A stretch of 64,000 nucleotides of DNA, from contig JAJEKB010021117.1 in NCBI GenBank assembly GCA_022393335.1, forward strand, positions 179,983 through 243,982, in the 5' to 3' direction. This stretch comes from Macrotrachela quadricornifera. Its lineage: Eukaryota; Rotifera; Eurotatoria; Philodinida; Philodinidae. The position numbers were made by a program, and so were the translations under genes. The notes under the pieces are model-generated. The model was not told where the DNA came from. It did no database searches and saw only the letters and a program-made list of their open reading frames with translations. Below are positions 12,699 to 24,615 of this stretch, piece by piece (the first letter of the stretch is position 1; every line of letters starts with the position of its first letter).

Positions 12699-12900
12699 CT
12701 ACTCTCTAAAAAACAATCGTGTCATACTGAACCTTTTAGGGTTCTAGATCTGGGTACCATTTTAAAATCCTTTAAAGGTTCTACCATAAAATGGTTTTAG
12801 CTCCAATCTTTTATTTGTTCTTCTAAAAATGGTTCTAGCCTGGCAAAAAAGTGCATTCAACCCGTTTAATCTAATACTTTTAGTTAATTCTATATAGGCG

Positions 12901-13229
12901 TAAGCAGTCGACATGATATCCCCATTTGTTTTCTTTCTATTATCAGTTATTAACCCAACCGTATTCGAGCCAAATTATCACCCTCATCGCTAAATTACTA
13001 AATCTAAAATATTCACTGTTAATGGAAATCTTATACGAAATTATTTAGTCCCCAAAGTTATGTTTCATTGCTCTTAAAGGACTGAACAATTTCGTATAAG
13101 ACACTCATCAACAGCTAATATTTTAAATTTAGTAATTTAGCGATGAATGCGATAATTTGGCCTGAATACGGTTAGGTTATCAGCTGACAATAGAAAGAAA
13201 GCACATTGGGGTATCTTGTCGACTGCTCA
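12901..13229. repeat. Near-perfect palindrome with ~155-bp arms
   Basis: The left arm starts GCAGTCGACATGATATCCCC and the right arm ends with its complement ending GTCGACTGC. Inner pairs include AACCGTATTC, CATCGCTAAATTACTAAAT and TCTTATACGAAATT. The centre is near 13065 with almost no spacer. This is probably a foldback MITE nested inside the larger element. Confidence 0.8.
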
Positions 13230-13930
13230 CACTCCATATCTAATCTATTACTTCTATACTTATCCCCTTATTCTATACCTATCCCCATAAATCTATTTTT
13301 AGTCACTTACTTCGAAACTTATTCCCCTAAATCTATCTTTAATCTTTTACTTCTATACTTATCTCCCTAATCTGTTCTTGAATCCTTATTTCTATATCCA
13401 TTCCCTTACTTCCATGCTTATCCTTCGAAATCTATCATTAACCCCTTACTTTTATACCTATCTCCCTAAATCTATTCTTAACTTCTTATCTCCGTGCCTA
13501 TTCCCTTCTATATTTATTCCCACAAGTCTATTGTTAATCGCTTATTTCTATATTTATTTCCCTAAAACTACCCTTAACCACTCCTATACTTATTCCCCTT
13601 AATCTGTTCTTAACTCCTTATTTTTACACCTATTCTCTTACTTCTATCCTTATCCCTTTAAATCTATCCTAAGCCTCTGACTTCTATACCTATCCCCTTA
13701 CCTCTATACTTATCCCCCAAAATCTGTTCTTAACTCCTCATGTCTATACTTACTTCTCTCAATCTATCATTAACTCCTTATTTTTGTACTTAACCCCCTA
13801 AATCTATACTTAGCCCTTACTTCTATAAATAATTCTTAATTCTGCTTTCAAAATGTCATGCCTGTGCTTAAGTCCTTATTTATCTATTCAAACACTTATT
13901 TCTGTATCTAAACTTTTATATTTACAAGGT
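13227..13930. repeat. Degenerate CT-rich tandem array
   Basis: Repeating phrases of the type CTTACTTCTATACTTATCCC followed by CCTAAATCTATTCTTAACTC recur roughly every 35-40 bases with heavy divergence. Related phrases return at 14460-14580 and 14770-14920, partly on the opposite strand. It is not coding; the open frames here are repeat artefacts. Confidence 0.7.
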
Positions 13931-14459
13931 GGCCACAAAGTTATCATGCAGCCTTTGATTACGAATAACTTTGGATAGAAATCAGTTAAAAGTCTACACC
14001 TTTCACTATTGAAAAGAGGAGACCAAAGCGCATTAAATTAAATGTTACACAATTTTTTACCAAGTTTTATGAAACTTTTTTCTAGCAAGATTTTGAACAA
14101 GTCAATGTATTGCGTGTAATCATCAAAGTGAATTTTAAAAAGTTCATTTAAGTTTCTGAATAAACTGTTTCCATTATTTTCTGAGTGACTAAAGCTAAAG
14201 ATGCGGACTATGAGTAGTTTTCTAGATCATTCATTAGTGATTCCAATGAATTTCTAAAAGTTAAATATTCACTTTGGCGATTGCACATAGTACATGGATT
14301 TTCAAGTCCCTGAATAGAAAACTTATTAGAACAGTGTATAATATACGATTTGATAGACCTTCTTCATCTCTTTTCAAAAGTGAAAATTGCAGATCTATAT
14401 CCCGTTTCTATCGAAAGTTATGGACACTCAAAGACGGTTCGGTAATTTTTGGATTATCT

Positions 14460-14930
14460 GGTATGCTTAACTCGTTAATCCTACCCTTAATGCCTTATAT
14501 CTATGCTTAAGCTTTTATGACTATCTTTAGCAACCTAATGCTATATCTAACCTCCTATCTCTATAAAAATACAAGTCTAGATATAGAAATAAAAGGTTAA
14601 GAATGGTATTAAAAGATTAAGAATAAAAATAAGGAATGAAGGAGACAAATAAAGGGTTATATTTTGAAACAGGTGTTTTAGAGCAGAATGACGGAACTAA
14701 GCATAGAGGTAATGGATTAAGGATACACTTAATTGGTTCGATATAAGAAGAAGGGCTAAGCATATAAGGTTAACCCTTATTCATATATTTAACCATTTAA
14801 TTCTATGTCTGACCTTCTTATTTCTTTTGCTTACCAACTTATTCTATATTTACCCTCGTACTCCTCTCTTAACGTCTTTTATATCTAATCCCTTATATTT
14901 AATATAACCTGCGTTGCTATATTTGATATA
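14460..14930. repeat. Further degenerate copies of the CT-rich array, both orientations
   Basis: Short units resembling those at 13227-13930 occur as TTAACTCGTTAATCC-like and, between about 14575 and 14760, as complementary AGGTTAAGAAT-like phrases. The orientation therefore flips inside the array. No coding content. Confidence 0.5.
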
Positions 14931-15354
14931 TTGCATCTGTCAGTAACTCGGGATGTTTGGGGCTGACATCTTATTTATATACTTAGCTCGTTTTGTTATT
15001 TATCTAATTCTTCATTTCTATGTTAATCCTTATGTCTATATGAAATGTTACGAATCTCTATCTGTCAACAATAAATTAACGAAAGGCACTGCGAATCTTT
15101 CTGGTGAGAAGTCTTGAGGAGTTTTCATTTGAAACCTATGAGATTAAGACAATTTTAGTGTGGCTTCGTACCATTGTGCTATAATAAAAGCGTATAGTAA
15201 AGCTCTCTGAGTTGTGCATACTTAGCGCAACATACAATTTAATTCGAAATTCAGTATTTGAAACAGATAAGCATGGGTATTGAAGAAATCAAGGATCCAA
15301 TAGCAAATTATATCAGATAATACGAATAAGTGAGCCAATCAAAAAGGTTCAAGT

Positions 15355-15700
15355 AAGTTGCTCTAGAACCATTCGTGTGGAGGAAGTTCTTCATACGAAA
15401 AGTGTAGTGTGAGATAGAACCATTTTTTATCTGTTAGGATTCTTTACAAAAATAAGTGGTGCGGGATAGAACTCTTTTCAATCTCTAGAACCATTTATTT
15501 ATCTGTTACGGTTCTTTAGGGAAAAAATGGTGCAAGATAGAACTCTTTTGAATCTTTGGAACCATTTTGTACTTTTTCTGGTTTTTTACGAAAAAAATGG
15601 TGCAGGATGAAACTCTTTTGAATCTCTAGAACCATATTTTATATGTTATGGTTCTTTAAATTGTCTAAAACCTTTCGATGATTTATTAATAAACGAACGA
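15355..15700. repeat. Tandem repeat, ~70-bp unit, about five copies
   Basis: The unit contains TCTAGAACCATTT, CTGTTA(C/G)GGTTCTTTA and AATGGTGCA(A/G)GATAGAACTC. Unit starts fall near 15362, 15416, 15485, 15554 and 15628. The array touches the right terminal repeat of the 3.1-kb element, and the terminal repeats themselves carry related AGAACC/GGTTCT motifs. Confidence 0.75.
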
Positions 15701-15774
15701 AACCTAAAATGGTTCAGAATCTTGTCTAAAACCCTTAATAGTTCTGTATAGCACGCTTTTTTTTTAGAGAGTAG

Positions 15775-16141
15775 GATGCAACTGACATAATCAAACAATA
15801 TTTCGCTAAATTTTTTAAACAAATGAAATATGATAATTTTATGCGGTATCCAAGGTACCTAAAAATTTTTTCGAAAAAGATTTCAAAAAAACTTTCAACA
15901 AAATGTTAGAAAAGATCGAACTTGATATAAATAATAATGGCAACTATCCTCAACATTTGATAATGTAAAAACAAAAATATCTCTGCATCTTTTTATTTTT
16001 TTTTCTAAATTGCAGAACTTTTGGTCATACCTAAGTACCTAAGTAAATATAAAAATTAAGATTTTATATTTGTCCAATGTTTCGTTTGTACTTTTTATTT
16101 CCTTGTAGAAAAACGAAGCAATCTATGTCTATAGTTATTGT
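15775..16141. other. Intergenic, downstream of the methyltransferase
   Basis: AT-rich sequence; nothing recognised. Confidence 0.5.
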
Positions 16142-16933
16142 TCAATTTTTTCTTCGAACAACAAAAGTAAGTATTTCTCGAGGATTATCAGCGTCATTTC
16201 TAGTTTTGAGAGTTGCGCTTTCCACTTGCCATTTTCCATCTGTAACTTCATCCCACATACGCGCAAAGCTCTCTGGAGAATGACACATTGCTTTGTTGCC
16301 AGCAGGTCCTGCACGCCTCGAGCGTTCCACCGCTACTGACGCACCCACTTGTCGTCCAGCGATAGCTCGTTTGGAGAAACGAGCGAGCCGACGACATACT
16401 TCTTTTTGTGTCTTTTCATCAAAAAGATGAATGAAAGAACTAGCATAAAGATAATCAGCTGGCTCAATTGTTGATAAAAATTCATCATCAAATATATCAC
16501 CTGAACTGAACACTTTCTTCTGTTTCATCAATTCTCCATCACGAAATAATTCATAACCTTGTTCAATAAAAAATGGATCTAGTTCATAACCACGTATTTT
16601 ATCGACAGGCACGCCATCATAAATAAGTTGTCGTACATCTTGACCAAGACAACATCCAAAATCAATTACTGTTGCACCTTCATTCTTGCATTTTTCAAGA
16701 ATTTCTTTATAAATAGGGCTTAATTGAATAGAAAAATCAAGAAAAGACCAGCGACCAAGACATGGATAGTTATAATTGTTCCATGCACGCTCGCGTACGG
16801 TAATTAAATGATTGCGCAACGTGGAAGATGGAATGGAAGCATAATTAGTGAAAAAAGTTTCAATAATGGGATTGATTGGCGGTTCGTCCAGATAGGATGA
16901 GGTGGGTTCATCAAGAGGTTTGTCGATAGACAT
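16142..16933 (-). CDS. SAM-dependent methyltransferase, fungal-like, intronless
   Basis: Predicted 263-residue class I methyltransferase from the ATG at 16933; the frame stays open 8 codons upstream but without an ATG. Motif I is VIDFGCCLGQDVRQL (about residues 89-103), the ribose-binding acidic position lies in GYELDP (about 115-120), and EQGYELFRD, ASSFIHLF, GRQVG and SPESFARMWDEV follow. This set is characteristic of a methyltransferase group best known from fungal secondary-metabolite clusters. The substrate cannot be read from sequence. The gene has no introns, unlike most conserved genes here, and 16260-16400 is clearly more GC-rich than its surroundings. Both fit horizontal acquisition, which is inferred. 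No related biosynthetic gene is adjacent. Confidence 0.85.
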   Translation of the reverse strand: MSIDKPLDEPTSSYLDEPPINPIIETFFTNYASIPSSTLRNHLITVRERAWNNYNYPCLGRWSFLDFSIQLSPIYKEILEKCKNEGATVIDFGCCLGQDVRQLIYDGVPVDKIRGYELDPFFIEQGYELFRDGELMKQKKVFSSGDIFDDEFLSTIEPADYLYASSFIHLFDEKTQKEVCRRLARFSKRAIAGRQVGASVAVERSRRAGPAGNKAMCHSPESFARMWDEVTDGKWQVESATLKTRNDADNPREILTFVVRRKN

Positions 16934-17870
16934 GTTACTATAATATTCTCCAAGCAATATCTACGTTTTTAAAAAAATAATTGTGGTGTGAAAATTACAC
17001 TCACTCGTACTGTTTCTTATCAACTAATGTTTCAAACAAACAAATGACACTTGAATAAATAAGCACACCGTACAAAAAACACAACTTCAGTACTTTCGAG
17101 TACGGTGAATTATCGTTCTTCGTTTGCACTCCATCTTATTTAGAAGCACTAAAGTTACGCTTTTTTTCTCTTTTGCTTTACCTATACAAAAAAAGGAGGG
17201 TAAAACGAAAAAAAAACCCAGGTGATGTAAATACAAAGACATTTGATAAACAAAACAATTCTGAATCACACATCGTTCCTAAAATCTTGAATATCTCCAT
17301 TTCAGTTGATATAAATATGAAACCAAATAAAAATGTTAGAGAAAGAATAATTGAAACAAAAAATAAGATATCGAGTATAACGAAATAGATATTTTCTACG
17401 ATAAAAATCCGCAAAATCTGAATAAAAATGTTATTTGTCGAAAGAGTACTGCTCTATGAGCTCAAATTGCTTTTCTTGCTTCCATAGTTTGCTTTTACAT
17501 ACAATGCCCATTTCGACAAAAATGTAAATTTGATATGTTTTTACCCTCTCGTCGTAATGATGAAAACTGCAGCTCACTATCTTATTCCTATCAAAAGTTA
17601 CTCAAAAAAAGTAGTCGCGCACCTTTCTATTCTAAAATAGGGATCAGTGCAGGATTTTGCGCCGACAAAAAATGTAGTTGAGTTTTATTTAAACTTCTCA
17701 ATAAGACGTGTACTGTGTGACAGCTAACAACATATTAAGAATAAAATAACGCTTTATTTCATCAACGGTTTTATACATTCTAAGATAAGGAAGATAATAA
17801 AATGGGCCACGATATTTAAATAAGTTATATAGAAAATAGAAAGAAAGTTGCTTTCTCACTTTAAAAATAC
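16934..17870. other. Intergenic between the methyltransferase and the Ly6-like gene
   Basis: This stretch separates two divergently transcribed genes and should contain both promoters. No coding exon was recognised; the overlapping open frames at 17087-17414 on both strands look like chance. Confidence 0.5.
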
Positions 17871-19222
17871 ATGGCTAGTATTACATTTATCTATATTTCT
17901 TTCCTAATATTATTTCCTATAACAGTTCAACATCAATGTGTTCACTATTGTGTTATGTATCTAACATTTAGTGAAGTATTCGATACACTTCCATCTACAT
18001 GTAACGAAATATATGAGAATACTGAATGTTATTCCGAAATAAGTTTTGATTATGCATCAAAATTAATTCAAATTAAATTTGGTGAAAGAAGTGTGGACAG
18101 TAACATTACTACATCAGACGATTATTACATATCACAAGAGACAGAAATGTGGCATGAAACATATAATGTTCAATGGACAGTATTAAAACATAAATGTTAT
18201 CACGGTAATTTGTGTGATTTTGAATATGCCAAAATGAAAGTATTTCAAATGCGTAAATTAACAATGAATTTTGATCAGTTTCAACAGAAATTATCATCTG
18301 CTTTGTTCATAATAGATTCAGGTATAGACAAGAATTTAAAGAAGAACGTAATTAGAATTGAATACTTTCATCATTAATTCAAAATTAGTCTCATCGAGCT
18401 GAAAATCTTTTAGTAATAACTTGCATCAAATCGGGATGTGTATTTTTCTTACTAGTTCGAATTTTTTTAAGAAAAAACGAATACGCATCTTAATTCGATT
18501 GAAATTGATTTCAAGAAAAAACAATCAAATTTTGTTAAAATTTTCTGTTCTGATAGTGACAATATTCATTCTGTTTTCTAATTTATACATTTTGGAGCGC
18601 AAAAGGAGTGTATTGAACTTAAAAAACATAGCAAGCTATAAAAGAGCTAATCAAAGTTGAACAATTAGATTAAGTATTGTTAGCGAATTAATTAATATAG
18701 TTGATATACTACACAACACTATGTGTGAATGAGAGATATGATCAATTTAATCAATTAAAAAGTTTTCTTCATTCGATATTTTATTCTCTATTAAATATTT
18801 TTCCTTCAGATATAAATGTTATTCGTTGTTTATCAACAAATGGTCAAATTGTTCCATGCAATGATAATATTAAGTCGTGTAGTTTAAGCATTGATAATAT
18901 TTATAAAAATAAAACACATCAAGGTTGTTCGTCACAAATTGATGATCAATCACGAAAACAGTTAGGAATCATAGAAGAAACATCCTATTATCTTAACGGT
19001 ACAGTGGATATACGACAAAATTCAGTAGAATATGTTTGTACTCATGATTTATGCAATGGACAAAGCGCATATAAAAACGTTATTCAGCTGCTAGTTGAAT
19101 ATAATTTAATCCGTAATGATACATCGACAAATCCATCTTTTTCGGCATCAAACATAAAGAGATCAATGTATAAAATCTTTTTGTTTATACCATTTCTTTT
19201 CCATTTCATCTTTTATCAATAA
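17871..19222 (+). CDS. Putative secreted or GPI-anchored Cys-rich (Ly6/uPAR-like) protein
   Basis: Two exons, 17871-18321 and 18810-19222, joined by a 488-bp GTATAG...TTCAG intron; the phase-1 junction codon is GAT. The product is 287 residues. The start is a signal peptide (MASITFIYISFLILFPITV) and the end a hydrophobic tail (YKIFLFIPFLFHFIFYQ), suggesting a GPI anchor. Twelve cysteines lie between them in two groups of six. The second group, IRCLSTNGQIVPC ... KSCSL ... GCSS ... YVCTHDLCN, ends in the Ly6-type C-x(n)-CN pattern. Several N-x-S/T sites are present. It is likely a surface protein of a lineage-specific family; ligand and role are unknown. The second exon has no other good acceptor nearby. 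Confidence 0.65.
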
Positions 19223-21685
19223 ATTCATCATCGGAAAATTCATAAGCATTTACAGCTGTTTAATTAGTGCTACTATAAGTAATATAGGTATGCACAGAGA
19301 AGCACAAAAAAATTGTGAAATGCCACGTTGGTAAATAAAACATGATGAGCAAAGAAAAGAAATAAAAATCCAAGTCATTGAATAAACAATGATTAATACC
19401 TTTCGCGCATATGTTTAACTCATTTCATTTGGAAAAGGTGATTTAGGTGATCATTTTTACTTTTATGAAATGTATTCCAATATAATATATTATTGTAAGA
19501 GAAGGAACTACCTAAATCTAATTTTTCAATTTGTTCATCTTTTCTTTATATGTTTTCACACACTCTTATAATGACTTTCGTTTGTTATTTTAAAAGAGCA
19601 TTTTTCTAAGGACCAAGGACGGTACATTATACGCGGTACAAGAAAAATTTTTATTTTTTAATTTTTTATATGCATCCAAAAGGCCATCATTTCAAACTAA
19701 TAAACCCAAATTTTCAGCTCATTTGGTGGTACTATAGAAAAGTTAGTCTGGATCGATTTTCCAGTGATGAACACTTATGATGGAAAAAATGACCCTACAG
19801 ATGTTCATTGAAACAACTCTACAATAGATCACATCTGTTTATTCAGGTGCTAGGGTCGAAAGAGGGTGAAAAACGACCCAGTGTCACACTCTAGATTTGA
19901 CAGTATATTGCCTATCGTTTTCTTATATAAAACGGGACCAAGCTAATTTTTTGATATATGATGTAACTTTTGATGGTCTATTAAATGTTAGAAAAAGATT
20001 TGAAAAAAAAATTGTACCTTCGATACGATATGAGGCTTACACTCGTCGAAAACCAAGTGACCCATCCTCATAAACATGGTTCTGGCATTCTTATGTGTCT
20101 TCTATTGTTTCACGAAATAGTAGTCCATCTCACATAGTATGACCAAGGCAAGGTTCAATAATATAATCGATGAATCAGATAACACGGTTGTAGTTTCAAT
20201 CAATTATTTCGTTTTATTAAACATAGAAAATAAAAAATGTCTTTTCTATGAAAATTTCTGAAATTCTCTTTGTCTGAGTTATATTTTTCATGTTGAACAC
20301 AATAATATTTGTTGGTAGAAGACGAATTTGTTTTATCTTGTTTAATCTATTTCTAATTGTTTTATGAAAATTGTCAAACTTTTCATGATAGATCTTATAG
20401 GAGATTTTTTTCTAAATAAAACATATTGAACGATAAAAAAAATTTGTCTTGTGTTGAAAAAAGAGAACATTGAAATCTAAATAGTTAAAAATTTTTTTTA
20501 TTTTTAATAATCAAATAGATTTTAATATTAAAAATGTGTATATGTAAAATTAAAATACAAAGTTTAATTTTCATAAGTTTGACGTTTATTTTTATATAAA
20601 ATAATTAATATTGATTTTCATTATGAAATTGAAAATATTTTTAACAAAAAATCTTCTTATATCAACATATAATATATGTATTCGATAAAATCTAATCAAT
20701 ATAATATAGAATAAATAATAAATGAAATATCTTTGAATTATTCATTTGAAAGTATTCGTAATGAATAGAGGCGTATCGACTCACCTATAGCAGGGAAGCG
20801 CATACATTTGAAGAGAAAAAGAAAGCTGCATTTTCTCCATGGGCTATACCCCCCGCTAGATTTTTTTCCTTTTAATTATTTTTTTGTAGGGACTGATGTG
20901 AGGATACAAGATCACGAAACCAGAACGTGGACTTTTTTAGTCTTAGAAAAAAACCAATACTTTAACAAATAGGTCATATTCAACAAAATATTGACCCTTG
21001 TAGTATATCACACCCTCACCCTCACCTATAGTTGCATGAATAACTGTCAAAATTCTCCTATATATACAACCAAAAATTCTCTACAAAATAAAATTGAAAC
21101 CACCTTTTCCAATTACTTTACTGGCAAGAATCGACTATCATAAAAAAAAAATGTTTTTTTGACCCCTATTTCATAGTGTCTTATAAACATTGTTCAACCT
21201 ATAACTTTACAATGACTCTGAGTTAAAAGGTGAAATTTTTACCAGCAATGTAGTTTCATATACTCTATTAAACAATTTAAAAAAAAAATCGAAAAAAGAT
21301 TATGTTTGCTGATTTAGTAATTCTAACTTTCATAAGAACATTATAGAGCAAAATGAGTAGAGCTCTGGAAACTTTTTATTTTTTGTCCATTTAAGTGGAC
21401 CAAGAAAGCCGATATTTTCTAGGCAATTCAATTTGAGTATGTGCAACTGAGGACCACTTTCAACGCATATATTCGATTAAATTTTACAGTGTTCTTTTTT
21501 ATTGTTGTTCAGGGCTTTAAACTTTTTGATATGAGAACGTAAAATATTCTTTTTCAATTTATATCAATAAACAAATGATCAATTTTTTAAATTATACTTT
21601 CAAAAAAAAATATCGAAATATAGCTATAACACACACTATACAACAATTTAAAATGCATTAAAAATATACATAGCTTCATTAATGA
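19223..21685. other. 2.5-kb intergenic region with repeat fragments
   Basis: Around 19670-19770 lies a copy of the dispersed repeat also seen near 9825-9900. The rest is AT-rich without convincing exons. Short CCCTCACCC runs occur near 21010. Confidence 0.4.
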
Positions 21686-23760
21686 TCAGTAATATTCTTC
21701 CTGAATTTGACCAATACAACTGGAATGATATAATTCATTACAAACAGAACACTTGATCATCCATTCATCTTCATGATAAGGTTCATTACAAACACAATAT
21801 GTTTGATTAGCTGCTGTCCATTTTTTGTAAATTTTACAATCCATAATATTATTATACAACGTTTGATAATGTGATGAAACTTGTTCAATTTTTATAGTAT
21901 TATGATAATTCGTGGGGTTTTTTGTTAACACTAATCGAGGTAACTGTTTATGTACTGATTGAATTAACATTAAGATGCATAATCTATGTCCACAAGGATT
22001 GGTTGTTCGTGCACCACTTTTACAGGAACAAAAAAATTTGGTGTCTAGTGGTTTCTGCGGATAAAAATTTAATATTAAAGAATGTTTTGTACGTGAAGCA
22101 AATCTAGAAACAGTTTCAACTACTTTAATACAATTTTCAACATGTTCATGTTCATAAATTTTTATATGGTTGATTGAATTGACAAAATACCGTTTTGATA
22201 ATTTCATACTATAATAACCAGTTGAAATACATTCCACGTTCGATAATGTATATTTTGGTAAGTACTTTGTATTTTTTATAAAATCAATAATCTTCTTTCG
22301 ATTTCTTGCAACTAATTTCCATAGATGACTTTGAGTTTTATTCATTAATGCTTTTAATTCATTTTCAGAATCATTAATATATTGCACTATCGTGCTTATA
22401 TATTTATTTTTATTCAATGGATCTCTATACAAAGGCCCATCAAACTTGTTAATAGTAGATATTAATATAGAAACTATTTTCTGTAATTTAGATACATACT
22501 GATGTACTATTCTATTTTGTAACAGTTTCCATTTCTTTAAACGACCAATCGCTCGTTCAACAACATTTCGATGAACTATAATATAGGAAGAATTTCAAGA
22601 TAAAATAGATATTCGCTTAGACGAAACTTACATGTTACTAATATTGATTTATTAGCTTGTTTAGTTGATAATTGAGTTTTGGTTTTAGGTATAGATTGTG
22701 GTAATTTTATTTGGTAATGGTGTTTTTTCATCCTTGTATATCCTCTATCCAGTATTAAAATATCATTATCTTTCAGAACTTTTCTAAAAAATAATGTTTG
22801 AGTCATATTATTATGATAAATATTAACTTCATTATCAACATTGCCAAATAAATAATTTTTATTTGTTAATGAATTAATAATGGTTTCTTCATTATTATGA
22901 CCAGTAGCACCATAACAACCTTGTATTCCTACAAATGTGCCATCTAAAGTTGTCATACAGTGGAATTTCACACAGTTTCGTAACGTTTGTGAAGACCATA
23001 TCAATTTTTGTAATGCAAAGTCTCCAGCTTTTTCAATATATATTGGAAAACCATTCATACAAACTGCCACTTCGTTAGAATCGATTTGCAATAATTCTTT
23101 TGCAAATTGTGGAGTATGTTGATTGATTTTTTTTCTATTTCATGAATTGACACCTAATTCATCGTTCACCAAACTATTATATAGATCTTCAGTACATTCA
23201 TTAAAACATCGAGAAACTACTTGATGAGACATGCCAAATATTGTACCAAGAAGAGTATCACTGTTATCGGTATTGCATTTTGTATAAAATAAAAAAATAT
23301 TTTGTTCACTTAAATTGTACTGTGTAGCTAACTGTTGGATTTGTTATTTAGTTAACCCACTAAATGATTGGCATTATTCATCACCTAATTCTTCATAGCG
23401 TATACCTTGAACATCTGGATTCAACTGACTTTTGTAATCCGTTGCTACATATGATAAAGCTTCATGATATGTTGATAATTGCTCATTTGTTATTGGCTTT
23501 GTTGGAATAACTAATTCTGTTAAATCAGTAACATCACATGAATGACATATGTAATTATGTTTAGAATTAATTAGTATTCTATTATTTGCAAATATGTACT
23601 TTATTTTGTGTGGAGAAAGCAGTTTTCCTACAACTGATAATGAATCATTAGTTCTTCTTTTTTTGAAAATACGATTATGTATAAATCGGTGACAGGATAT
23701 ACATTGTGTTCTTGTCGATCCTATAATTGCTGATGGAAGAAGTATTTCTTTAAACGTCAT
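21686..23760 (-). pseudogene. DDE transposase (Harbinger/IS5-like) with SWIM and PHD motifs, inactivated
   Basis: Two exons on the minus strand: 23760-22632 and 22575-21686, with a 56-bp GTAAGT...ATAG intron. Domains in order: a C-x2-C zinc motif pair (QCISCHRF ... ICHSCD); a helical region; a DDE_Tnp_4-type nuclease (VAVCMNGFPIYIEKA, TLDGTFVGIQGCYG, DNDILILDRGY, VVERAIGRLKKWKLL); a SWIM-like finger (FFCSCKSGARTTNPCGHRLC); and a C-terminal PHD-like finger (YCVCNEP ... IKCSVCNELYHSSC) lacking the last Cys pair. Inactivating changes are three in-frame stops (23374-23376, 23344-23346, 23140-23142) and Asn at 23053-23055 where the first catalytic Asp of this family is expected. No frameshift was seen. 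Terminal repeats were not found, so the element's limits are unknown. Confidence 0.8.
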
Positions 23761-24145
23761 ATTTTTACGTTGTTTTAGCAGCTTTCTAAATTAAATGTAC
23801 TAAAATACAAATATAATATAGAAGATACCACTTATAATATCCGTAACGATTCGATTATAAAGCTGGTTGCTTGAATATTTCAACAAGTTTCGTGTACAAG
23901 TTATTTTCTGAGAATTGTCTAGGGTAAGTCCATAATAGCTATATTAGATATCGAAGTATTGAAACATCTTGATAGTGATAACTATTCACTTTGATTAACT
24001 CTATGCGATGAATAGAAGTTTAAATAGTTTCTCATACTATTATACGTTATGTTTAGAAATGATGTAAGCTAAAAATCGACTGCCGTGCCCCAGTCCCTTA
24101 ACTATCTCATCTTACTTTTTTGGATATTTCTAAAAAAGCCATACA
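23761..24145. other. Region upstream of the transposase pseudogene
   Basis: AT-rich; nothing recognised. Confidence 0.45.
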
Positions 24146-24284
24146 TGTAGAACTCGAAGACTCTACTCGAGTATTAAAAATTTTACTCGAGTTTTCAACT
24201 ATTCAACTATTGATACATGAAAGATTAACGACGCTAACTACAGGATGCTTTCTGCAGGATGCTAGAAGTAATACACGTAATGTT

Positions 24285-24412
24285 GAGGGTGAGGGCATAG
24301 GTATGGGTGAGGGCGTGAGGGATGAGGGCATATGTGTGGGTGTGGGTGAGAGTGGATCTTGAGGGTGAGGGTGTCAGAAATGAGGGCATGGGTGTGGGTG
24401 AGGTTTTCAAAG
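24285..24412 (+). repeat. G-rich minisatellite with GGGTGAGGGC and TGTGGG units
   Basis: Runs such as GAGGGTGAGGGCATAGGTAT, GGGTGAGGGC and TGTGTGGGTGTGGGTGAG repeat at roughly 12-18-base spacing. The strand is unusually G-rich for this genome and could form G-quadruplexes. The frames across it are artefacts. Confidence 0.75.
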
Positions 24413-24477
24413 AACCGCTAGTTGTCGGTTATTGTCAAACGGAAGTGACATTGTCTCTCCTCGTTGGATTACTTTCA

Positions 24478-24615
24478 GCATCGTACAGGCAGCATCCTGT
24501 AGGCGGCATCCTGCAGGCAGCATCCAGTAGGTTTCATCCTGCAGGTAGTATCCTGTGGGCAGTGTCCTGCCGGCAAATCACTGTGGGCAAAATACTACAG
24601 GCAACATCCTATAGA
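24478..24615 (+). repeat. Tandem ~15-bp repeat of GCATCCTGCAGG type
   Basis: About nine degenerate units of the form GGCAGCATCCTGTAG are present, with one inverted copy of the motif before the G-rich array at 24240-24265. It is part of the hAT-like MITE interior. Confidence 0.7.

Larger units (their letters stand above)
12699..15774. mobile_element. 3.1-kb DNA element bounded by ~50-bp terminal inverted repeats
   Basis: The left end reads CTACTCTCTAAAAAAC...CGTG.CATACTGAACC, and the right end reverse-complements to CTACTCTCTAAAAAAAAAG followed by the same CGTG..ATACAGAAC pattern and GGGTT(C/T)TAGA. The match covers about 50 bp with a few differences. A TA on both sides is compatible with a TA target duplication. 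The interior has no recognisable transposase. It consists of a near-perfect palindrome (12901-13229), long degenerate tandem arrays and a ~70-bp array next to the right end, so it is non-autonomous and largely made of satellite-like DNA. Confidence 0.65.

Noticed and set aside
13378..13602. 74-codon Tyr/Pro/Leu-rich open frame
   Set aside because: It lies entirely in the degenerate CT-rich tandem array and has the array's periodicity.
17087..17414. Overlapping open frames on both strands upstream of the Ly6-like gene
   Set aside because: Mirror frames in AT-rich DNA with no motif; they lie where promoters are expected.
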